Source: an uncultured Coriobacteriia bacterium (GTDB taxonomy: Bacteria > Actinomycetota > Coriobacteriia > Coriobacteriales > QAMH01). From it: a stretch of 24,234 nucleotides of DNA. Below, piece by piece: positions 7,632-13,957 of the stretch. Each line of letters opens with the position of its first letter. Within the stretch, counting starts at the first letter, position 1. The notes beneath the pieces were generated by a model, which was not told the origin of the DNA, did no database searches, and was given only the letters and a program-made list of their open reading frames with translations. The stretch spans positions 1-24,234 of the forward strand of contig CABSKV010000013.1 of NCBI GenBank assembly GCA_902478425.1. Direction: 5' to 3'. Made by a program: the position numbers and the translations under genes.

Positions 7632-7663
7632 ACTGAGCAGCACAGTAACATATTTATATGAAA

Positions 7664-7728
7664 GACGTTGAGTGGGGTGTGCGATCGGAGCGAATGGGTT
7701 TCTGAGCTCCGACGCACCCCCCAACGTC
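7664..7728 (-). terminator. long stem-loop directly after the trigger-factor-like gene
   Basis: GACGTTG (7664-7670) pairs with CAACGTC (7722-7728). A G-rich run with TGCG (7680-7683) pairs with CGCA and its C-run (7713-7721), and TCGGAGC (7685-7691) pairs with GCTCCGA (7706-7712) around a 14-nt loop. It begins 1 nt after the stop codon. Only TTT follows on the minus strand, so it may be a 3'-end stabiliser working with the hairpin at 7589-7631. Confidence 0.5.
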
Positions 7729-7729
7729 C

Positions 7730-9022
7730 TTAATCCTCTATTGTCGTGATGATGGCGTTGTCGACGAGGTAGCGGCTGGCGGCATAGCGCGCGGCGACCT
7801 CGCGCAGCGCGAAGCCACGTCCGCTCGACTCCATCTCTTGGCGCACGAGCTCCGGATTCATCGGGTTGAGCTCCGTGCAGGCACCCATGATGTCGTCTTC
7901 GGTCACGACGAGCCCCTCGTGTTCGAAGAGGGCGTCGAGCGCGTAATCGCAGGCCAGCGTCTGCTTCGCCTGCATCATGATGCCGATCTTGTAGTTCTGC
8001 TCGCCGCCTTGCTCTTCGATGAACTCCGCCATCGTCACGCCCTGCTGCGAGAGCTGGTTGCGCAGCGTCGCCTCGATCGAGGTCGCGGTCGCGTCGAAGG
8101 CGGCATCGGGGATCTCTCCCTCGAGGCGCTTGGCAAGCTCGGTCTGCGCGATCGTGATGAGTTGCATGTCGTAGTCGTGCAGGGCCTGCGTCTCGAAGGA
8201 AAGGCGAATCTCCTCGCGCAGCTTGTCGATGGAATCGTAGCTCGGCATGACGCGCTTGACCCACTCGTCGGTGAGCTCGGGCAGCACCTCTTCCTTCATC
8301 TCCTTGATGGTCACCGTGCAATCGTAGGTGTGCATGACGCGAAGGCCGTTCGAATCGTAGCCTTCTCCCTCGAACTCGAAGCTCCTCGTCTCGCCCACGT
8401 CCATGCCGAGCAGCTGCTCGTCGAAGCTCTCGGGCATGAAGCCGCGGCCCATCGAGTAGACGCGGCTATCCGTGCTGATGCCGCTCAGGCGCTCGCCGTC
8501 AAGACGCACCTCGATGGCGATGAGGAAGCTGTCGTCAGGGCCGACCGGATGCGGATCGGCGGTGACGAAATCCGAGTACATGTTCATGTTCGCGCGTATC
8601 TCGGCATCCACGTCGACCTCGGCGGGCTTGAACGCTGGCACGCTGATCTCGACGGGATCATAGGAGCTGAGCGTGAAGTGAGGCTTGGGCATGACGTCGA
8701 TCTGGAAGCTATAGGCATGTCCGCGTCTGAAGTTGGCCGAGGGAGCGACCTTGGGCTGCGCAAGCGGGGTGATGCCGCGCTGATCGAGCGCGTAGGGCAC
8801 GAGCATGTTGATGGCCTGGGATTGCAAGACGGAGTCGGCGTCGTTGATCTTGAGGTGCTCGGCCAGGGCTTCGGTCACGGTCTTGTCCGGGTCGGGGCGC
8901 AGGCCGAACCTGCTCGCGATCGCAGTCTGCGCGCGATCGAGCGCGTTGTCGACCTCTTGCGCGCTTGCCGTGATGCTCAGGCGGATTATGCCGTCTTCGA
9001 GTTGCTTTTCCTTGACCTTCAT
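7730..9022 (-). CDS. trigger-factor-like chaperone/peptidyl-prolyl isomerase, divergent
   Basis: 430-aa protein with trigger-factor architecture: N-terminal ribosome-binding-like domain (1-130), FKBP-like PPIase domain (about 155-245, with GRGFMPESFDEQLLGMDVGE and TYDCTVTIKEMKEEVLPELTDEW) and a helical C-terminal chaperone domain with the usual LREEIRLSFE start. Length is normal for Tig. The oddity is the N domain. Where classic Tig has GFRxGKxP to dock on ribosomal protein L23, this protein reads FGLRPDPDKT, so the docking loop is changed or lost. The start ATG 9022 has AAAGG 7 nt upstream. It follows the antiporter gene by 12 bp and is not beside clpP/clpX, the frequent setting of tig. It may be the sole Tig of this organism or a second paralogue. 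Confidence 0.8.
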   Translation of the reverse strand: MKVKEKQLEDGIIRLSITASAQEVDNALDRAQTAIASRFGLRPDPDKTVTEALAEHLKINDADSVLQSQAINMLVPYALDQRGITPLAQPKVAPSANFRRGHAYSFQIDVMPKPHFTLSSYDPVEISVPAFKPAEVDVDAEIRANMNMYSDFVTADPHPVGPDDSFLIAIEVRLDGERLSGISTDSRVYSMGRGFMPESFDEQLLGMDVGETRSFEFEGEGYDSNGLRVMHTYDCTVTIKEMKEEVLPELTDEWVKRVMPSYDSIDKLREEIRLSFETQALHDYDMQLITIAQTELAKRLEGEIPDAAFDATATSIEATLRNQLSQQGVTMAEFIEEQGGEQNYKIGIMMQAKQTLACDYALDALFEHEGLVVTEDDIMGACTELNPMNPELVRQEMESSGRGFALREVAARYAASRYLVDNAIITTIED

Positions 9023-9034
9023 CTCATGACCTTT

Positions 9035-11155
9035 CTAATCCGAAAGCCCCATCTGGAGCAGGTATATCTCCTCGCGCATCTCGCGGGCAAGGGAACGGGA
9101 TATCTTGCCTGACTCGTACATGTCCTGGATCTCGTCGAGCTCGAGGCGCAGGCCCTCGGCCTGGACATCGGCAAAGCCGGGTAGCTCGCCCGCATCGCCC
9201 TCGGTCTCCTCGACGCGCAGGCTGCCCGTGTCCGAGCGCACGATGCTGTGCTGGCCCGCGACCTCGGGGACTGCCGAGATGATGCCTTGCGCGTTATCGA
9301 GGGCGCGTAAATGGGAGCGCAGCGCGGAGAGCAGCGACTTGTGCTCGCCGAGCAGCGCGAGCGCGGCCTGTACGCGGCTCTCGTCGGGCTCGTGGCTCAC
9401 GACCTCGAGGTAGTCGACGGCAACGCGCTCGACGTCGATCTTGAACTCGAGGCGCCTGCGTGTCTCGTTCGTGCTCGCCACCTGGCTCTGGATCTTGCCC
9501 ATCGCCGAGGTCGAACCCGCGAGCGGCTGGGTCTGGCGCTTGGAGGTGAGCAGCGTCTTCTTGCGCGTGAGCAGCTTGAGCATGCGATCGATGCGCTTGA
9601 GGTAGCGGGTGCCGAGCCGCTTGTCGACGTCGTCGCGCTCCATCGCCTCCTTGATGAAGTCGCGCTGATGCAGGAGCACCTCCTGACGAAGGTAGCGCAG
9701 CTGGCGCGAAGACACCGAGCGGCGGCGTGCCGCGGTGAGCCTGCGATAGTACATGCGCATGACCTGGCCCGTGGCCTGCTTGTTCTCTGGCGTCTGCTGG
9801 CGCTTGAGACCCGATATCACGTTGTCGAGCATCTCGATCTCGTATTCGGGATCGATCTCGTCACCCTCGTCATCATCTGGATTGGGTGCCAGCAGCGGCA
9901 CGACGAAGTTGGCGAGCAGCAAGGTGACCACGATGACACCGCAGACGAGGAAGAGCAGCAGGTCGCGCTGCGGGAACACTGCACCCGAGGCCACGGTAAA
10001 CGGGATGGTCGAGGCAATCGACAACGAGACCGCGCCCTTGGGGCCGCATAGCGTGGTGACCATGGCCTTCTTGATGGCCGAGCGCCCGAGTTTCATGCGC
10101 TTGCCCGTCTCGGGATGGTCCGAGAGCAAGTCGCAACACAGGATCCAGATGAAGCGCACGCCGACGAGCAGGGCGGTGAGTATGAAGACGAGCCCGAAGA
10201 TCCAGAACAGGTCGGCGGAGTTCTCCTTCAATGCCGGGGCAAGCGTCGAGGAGAGCACGATGCCCAGGTTGGTGAATATGACGCCGTTGAGGACGAAGGA
10301 GAAGAGGTTCCACACGTTTTGCGAGGCAATCGAGAGGCGTGACGAGAAGGTCGAGAACGAACGCGAGCTCGGCGCCATGACCTGCGGCGCATACGAGAGG
10401 AACAGACCGGCGGCGACGACCGCGAGAATACCGCTCACGTGCGCCTGCGTGGCAATCAGGTAGATGAAGAAGGGGAGGAAGAGCTCGAAGCACACGTGCA
10501 CGGTCACGCTCTCGACACCCGCGCGCCTCATGCGGCGCATGAGGAAGAAGGCGACGATGCCAAGAGCAAGGCCGAGCGCGATGCCGCCCACGAACTCGAC
10601 GAAGAAGGTCCAGCCGGCATCGGCGATGGAGAAGTAACCGGTGACTGCCGCGGCGATGGCGAACTGGAACGACACGATGCCCGAGGCATCGTTGAGCAGG
10701 GCCTCGCCGAGCAACGAGGCCTTCTGGCGCGTGCCAAGCCGGATGGACTTGCCGAGCGAGGCGACCGCGACGGCATCGGTGGGGCCAAGCGCCGCGCCCA
10801 AGGCGAATGCCGCTGCAAGCGAGATCGAGGGCACGAGCCAGTGCAGCACGAAGCCGACGATGAGCACCGAGACGACGACGAGTCCAATGGCAAGCGAGAG
10901 TACCGTGTTGCGGTTTTCCCACAGTATGCGGTTGCTGATGTTGCGCGACTCGTTGAAGAGCAGCGGTGCGATGAACATGACGAGGAAGAGCTCGGAGTTG
11001 ATCGTGACGTCAATGGGGAGCTCGACGAAGAAATAGATGGCCACGCCGACGGCCATCTGAACGAGCGGCAGGGAGACACCACGCAAAAACTGGTCAAGGA
11101 CGGACGAGACGAGGACGGCTCCGATGTATAGCAGCGCTATGACAAGGTATTCCAT
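9035..11155 (-). CDS. CPA1-family Na+/H+ antiporter with long cytosolic tail
   Basis: Inner-membrane cation/proton exchanger (706 aa). Residues 1 to about 425 form some 12 hydrophobic helices. Conserved CPA1 features are GPTDAVAVASL (124-134, D127) and the ion-binding ND pair in LLNDASGIVSFQFA (N155-D156), then AHVSGILAVVAAGLFLSY and CGPKGAVSLSIA. The remaining 280 residues are soluble: an acidic patch (NPDDDEGDEIDPEYE), then Arg/Lys-rich helices likely to form coiled coils (YYRRLTAARRRSVSSRQLRYL). NhaP/Nhe-like tails are usually regulatory. ATG 11155 is the first Met of the first helix; AAAGGA lies about 14 nt upstream, a loose spacing. The chaperone-like gene follows after 12 bp. Whether Na+, K+ or Li+ is carried is not visible. 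Confidence 0.88.
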   Translation of the reverse strand: MEYLVIALLYIGAVLVSSVLDQFLRGVSLPLVQMAVGVAIYFFVELPIDVTINSELFLVMFIAPLLFNESRNISNRILWENRNTVLSLAIGLVVVSVLIVGFVLHWLVPSISLAAAFALGAALGPTDAVAVASLGKSIRLGTRQKASLLGEALLNDASGIVSFQFAIAAAVTGYFSIADAGWTFFVEFVGGIALGLALGIVAFFLMRRMRRAGVESVTVHVCFELFLPFFIYLIATQAHVSGILAVVAAGLFLSYAPQVMAPSSRSFSTFSSRLSIASQNVWNLFSFVLNGVIFTNLGIVLSSTLAPALKENSADLFWIFGLVFILTALLVGVRFIWILCCDLLSDHPETGKRMKLGRSAIKKAMVTTLCGPKGAVSLSIASTIPFTVASGAVFPQRDLLLFLVCGVIVVTLLLANFVVPLLAPNPDDDEGDEIDPEYEIEMLDNVISGLKRQQTPENKQATGQVMRMYYRRLTAARRRSVSSRQLRYLRQEVLLHQRDFIKEAMERDDVDKRLGTRYLKRIDRMLKLLTRKKTLLTSKRQTQPLAGSTSAMGKIQSQVASTNETRRRLEFKIDVERVAVDYLEVVSHEPDESRVQAALALLGEHKSLLSALRSHLRALDNAQGIISAVPEVAGQHSIVRSDTGSLRVEETEGDAGELPGFADVQAEGLRLELDEIQDMYESGKISRSLAREMREEIYLLQMGLSD

Positions 11156-11333
11156 CTGCTTCGTACACGTCCTTTCGCATTAACGAATTCTCATACGTCA
11201 ACATATGTCTAAGGTATCGCATATCGTCATCTCATGTGGGCGCGGTTGAGAAAAATCAGGCATATTCCCGTGAAACGATGCTTGTATTACAATGTCGCAT
11301 TTACATGTAGGCACGATACCAAGGATCTCACAC
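11156..11333. promoter_or_regulatory. divergent intergenic region, antiporter / uppP
   Basis: AT-richer than its surroundings. Toward uppP, TACAAT (11288-11293) is a good -10 box without a clear -35. It overlaps the upstream in-frame ATG at 11292, arguing that uppP starts later. Toward the antiporter a TTGACG hexamer (minus strand, 11196-11201) is visible, but no -10 stands 16-18 bp beyond it. ACATATGT (11201-11208) is a perfect 8-bp palindrome. No riboswitch is recognised. Confidence 0.4.
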
Positions 11334-12233
11334 ATGCTCATCGAGGCACTCAAGGCGTTTCTCATCGGTCTAGTCGAGGGACTGACCGAATGGCTGCCCA
11401 TCTCGTCGACCGGGCACATGATCCTCGTCGACGAGTTCGTGAAGCTCGACGTCTCGGCGACCTTCCTCGAGCTCTTCCTCGTCGTCATCCAGATCGGCGC
11501 CATCATGGCCGTCATCATCCTCTACTTCACGAAGCTCAACCCGTTCTCGCGCAAGAAGACGCCGGTGCAGCGCAAGGAGACCTGGCGTCTGTGGGGCATG
11601 GTCGTCATCGGCTGCATTCCGGCGGCCATCGTCGGCATACTCTTCGATGACTGGGTGACCGAGCACCTCCACAATGCCTGGGTCGTTGCCGCGATGCTCA
11701 TACTCTACGGCATCGTCTTCATCGTGCTCGAGCGCCGCAATCGTCGTCGCTACGTGCAGTACATCCACGACACCGGCCAGCTCGACGACAAGCCGAGCCC
11801 CGACGAGATGTTCGCCATCAAGACCGTCGACGAGATCGGCCCTGCCGCCGCCCTCAAGATCGGCTTGTTCCAGTGCCTCGCGATCATCCCCGGCACGAGC
11901 CGCAGCGGCGCGACCATCATCGGCGGCATGCTCACGGGCTGCTCGCGTACGGCAGCCGCCGAGTTCACCTTCTTCCTCGCGATTCCCATCATGTTCGGCT
12001 GGGGCATCGTCAAGGCGTTCAAGTCCTTCGTCACGGCGGGCCTCGTCATGACCGCGACCGAGGTCGTCGTCCTCGTCGTCGGCATCATCACGGCCTTCGT
12101 CGTCTCCGTGCTCTCGATCAAGTTCCTCATGGGTTACATCAAGAACAACGACTTCACGGCGTTCGGTATCTACCGCATCATCGTCGGCATCGTCGTGCTC
12201 GGCTACTTCGGCATCAAGATGCTGATCGGATAG
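11334..12233 (+). CDS. uppP: undecaprenyl-diphosphatase UppP (BacA)
   Basis: Integral membrane enzyme (299 aa) that dephosphorylates undecaprenyl pyrophosphate, recycling the lipid carrier for peptidoglycan and other envelope polymers; extra copies give bacitracin resistance. The first signature EGLTEWLPISSTGH has E15, E19 and H28. The second, PGTSRSGATIIGG, has R190 in the expected place. About eight hydrophobic segments are present, with a charged cytosolic loop near 134-165. Start ATG 11334 follows AAGGAT by 7 nt; the longer frame from 11292 overlaps the -10 box and adds non-conserved residues. A PAP2-fold gene follows after 21 bp. Confidence 0.93.
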   Translation: MLIEALKAFLIGLVEGLTEWLPISSTGHMILVDEFVKLDVSATFLELFLVVIQIGAIMAVIILYFTKLNPFSRKKTPVQRKETWRLWGMVVIGCIPAAIVGILFDDWVTEHLHNAWVVAAMLILYGIVFIVLERRNRRRYVQYIHDTGQLDDKPSPDEMFAIKTVDEIGPAAALKIGLFQCLAIIPGTSRSGATIIGGMLTGCSRTAAAEFTFFLAIPIMFGWGIVKAFKSFVTAGLVMTATEVVVLVVGIITAFVVSVLSIKFLMGYIKNNDFTAFGIYRIIVGIVVLGYFGIKMLIG

Positions 12234-12254
12234 GGCGACGGGGGAGGACAGACA

Positions 12255-12854
12255 GTGGAAGCGACCATTCTTCTTGCCCTGCAATCGCTGCGTCTGCCGG
12301 TTCTCACGCAAATCGCGGCCCTCATCTCGGCACTCGGCAACTACGCGTTCATCTGGGTCATACTCGGCATCATCCTCATCGTCTTCGTCGGGAGAAACGA
12401 CGTCGGTGTGACCCTGCTCTTCACCGTGGTCCTGGCCGGCATCATCGTCGGTTTCATACTCCAGCCCATCTTCGCGCACGTGCGCCCCTACGACGCGGGT
12501 ATCGGGGTGAGCGCCGTCATGGGCGTGAGCCGCACGGGATACTCGTTCCCGAGCTTTCACGCGACCACGTCGTTTGCGGCCGCGACCGTCATCGCCATGA
12601 TCGCGGGGCGTCGCTGGGGCACCTGGGCCTTCGTCGGGGCCGTCCTCATCTCGCTGTCGCGCATATACCTTGGCGTCGAGTGGCCCCTCGACATCATCGT
12701 CGGCGCCCTTGTCGGCGTTCTCGTCGGTGTTGTCTCAGCTTGGGTTTACAATCAGTTCCTGCATGACCTCATCCGGGATTATCCCGGCGTGAACCGTGCA
12801 CGTGGCGGGCGCAAATCCGTCAGCTCGACGGGCGCACCGCGCCGCAAGAAGTAG
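12255..12854 (+). CDS. PAP2-superfamily membrane protein with altered catalytic motifs
   Basis: 199-aa protein with several membrane helices and the PAP2 (BcrC/PgpB) fold. The three motifs can be placed, but two key residues differ. Motif 1 (K-x6-RP) reads Q70-PIFAHV-R77-P78, so the phosphate-binding Lys is Gln. Motif 2 PSFH (99-102) keeps its His. Motif 3 (SR-x5-H-x3-D) reads S135-R136-IYLGV-E142-WPL-D146, so the nucleophilic His is Glu. The codons, CAG and GAG, are unambiguous. The tail (RGGRKS...PRRKK) is basic and cytosolic. GTG start at 12255 with GGAGG 7 nt upstream. It sits 21 bp behind uppP, which suggests a role in undecaprenyl or other lipid phosphate handling, perhaps as binder, flippase or altered enzyme and not a normal phosphatase. 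Confidence 0.82.
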   Translation: MEATILLALQSLRLPVLTQIAALISALGNYAFIWVILGIILIVFVGRNDVGVTLLFTVVLAGIIVGFILQPIFAHVRPYDAGIGVSAVMGVSRTGYSFPSFHATTSFAAATVIAMIAGRRWGTWAFVGAVLISLSRIYLGVEWPLDIIVGALVGVLVGVVSAWVYNQFLHDLIRDYPGVNRARGGRKSVSSTGAPRRKK

Positions 12855-12896
12855 GTATCCGGCCAATCATGGTCTCAAACGGAAAGGAAGGCCACC

Positions 12897-13175
12897 ATGT
12901 CGGAAGACAACAACGCCGAAATCGAGATCGAGAAGCATCGTGCCGTCATCGACTCGCTTGACGAGCAGATCGTCACTCTTCTTAACAAGCGCGCGACCGA
13001 GTCGCTCGCCATTCGCATGCTCAAGCCGCAGGCGCAGATGGGTCTCTACGACCCCAAGCGCGAGGAGGAGATCTTCATCCGCCTCGAGGCGATCAACGAC
13101 GGCCCCATGTACAACGATGACGTCCGCGAGATCTACGCGACGATCCTCAAGGTCATGAAGGAGATCCGCGCATGA
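12897..13175 (+). CDS. aroQ: chorismate mutase, AroQ class
   Basis: Small all-helical AroQ domain (92 aa) that rearranges chorismate to prephenate, the branch to Phe and Tyr. Compared with the E. coli AroQ domain, R15 (HRAVIDSLDEQIVTLLNKR), R33, K43, D52, R55 and E56 (YDPKREEEIF) fall at the active-site positions. Strong AAGGAAGG precedes the ATG. Its stop overlaps the DAHP synthase start by 4 nt (ATGA), so the two are translationally coupled and probably form a complex. In Bacillus and Listeria the same two domains, in this order, are one fused protein in which the mutase domain acts as feedback sensor. Prephenate made here is also the precursor used by TrhP-type tRNA hydroxylation. Confidence 0.85.
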   Translation: MSEDNNAEIEIEKHRAVIDSLDEQIVTLLNKRATESLAIRMLKPQAQMGLYDPKREEEIFIRLEAINDGPMYNDDVREIYATILKVMKEIRA

Positions 13176-13957
13176 GCAAGACCTACGTTCCCAATCGCAA
13201 GGCCGACGAGGTCATCATCTTCGCCGGACCGTGCTCCGTGGAGAGCTCCGAGCAATTCGATGCAGTGGCCGAAGGCCTGAGCAAGATGGGCCTTTCCTGG
13301 ATTCGCGGCGGCGCCTTCAAGCCCCGCACGAGCCCGTACTCCTTCCAGGGCCTGGGCATCGAGGGCGTCAAGATCATGGAGGAGGCCGGCAAGAAGTACG
13401 GTCTCAAGACGATCACCGAGGTCGTCGACACCACGCACGTCGTCGAGGTGCTCGAGCACGTCGACGGCATCCAGATCGGCACGCGCAACATGGCGAACTT
13501 CGAGCTCCTCAAGGTCATTGGCAAGGCGACCGAGGACTCGCATCAGCCCGTGCTCTTCAAGCGCGGCATGGCCGCCACCATCGACGAGTGGCTGTCCGCC
13601 GTCGAGTACATCACGCAGTATGGCAACCCCAACGTCATGCTCTGCGAGCGCGGCATCCGCACCTTCGAGAACGCCACGCGCTTCACGCTCGACATCGCGG
13701 CCGTTCCCGTCGTGCACCAGCGCTCCATGTATCCCATCTGCGTCGACGTGAGCCATCCGGCTGGCCAGACGGCGCTCGTCGGCGACCTGGCCAAGGCCGC
13801 CATCGCCGCCGGCGCAGACGCGCTCATGATCGAGGTGCATCCCGACCCCAAGACCGCCAAGTCCGATGCCTCCCAGCAGCTCACGCTCCCGCAGTTCGAG
13901 GAGCTTCTGGTCGAGCTCAAACAGGTCGCGGCCGCAGTCGGAAAGAAGATCGTCTAG
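13172..13957 (+). CDS. aroF: 3-deoxy-7-phosphoheptulonate (DAHP) synthase, type I-beta
   Basis: Condenses phosphoenolpyruvate with erythrose 4-phosphate, the entry step of the shikimate pathway. The 261-residue protein is a TIM barrel of the KDO8P-synthase-like (I-beta) group without a fused regulatory domain. Visible motifs: FAGPCSVES (metal ligand C21), IRGGAFKPRTSPYSFQG (PEP-binding, K50), QIGTRNMANFELL, FKRGMAATIDEW, and the metal ligands in DVSHPAGQ, MIEVHPDP. Its partner gene aroQ lies immediately upstream with a 4-nt overlap. The stop TAG shares one base with the GTG of the helicase gene. Feedback control by prephenate through the separate AroQ partner is an inference. Confidence 0.92.
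   Translation: MSKTYVPNRKADEVIIFAGPCSVESSEQFDAVAEGLSKMGLSWIRGGAFKPRTSPYSFQGLGIEGVKIMEEAGKKYGLKTITEVVDTTHVVEVLEHVDGIQIGTRNMANFELLKVIGKATEDSHQPVLFKRGMAATIDEWLSAVEYITQYGNPNVMLCERGIRTFENATRFTLDIAAVPVVHQRSMYPICVDVSHPAGQTALVGDLAKAAIAAGADALMIEVHPDPKTAKSDASQQLTLPQFEELLVELKQVAAAVGKKIV

Larger units (their letters stand above)
7413..7729. other. convergent intergenic region with several hairpins
   Basis: 317 bp between the ends of the U32 gene (plus) and the trigger-factor-like gene (minus), with no credible coding frame. In order it holds a small stem-loop (7415-7439), a roughly 100-nt element closed by a 13-bp stem (7461-7560), a terminator-like hairpin (7589-7631), an AT-rich patch (TATTTATAT, 7651-7659) and a long stem-loop against the chaperone stop codon (7664-7728). 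Each is given separately. Confidence 0.7.

Noticed and set aside
7614..8321. Minus-strand frame overlapping the chaperone end and intergenic hairpins
   Set aside because: Out-of-frame shadow of the trigger-factor-like gene, Arg/His-rich and motif-free.
12738..12760. TACAAT as an internal promoter for aroQ-aroF
   Set aside because: It lies inside the PAP2 gene and the nearest TTGTCT is only 11 bp away, so the spacing is wrong.
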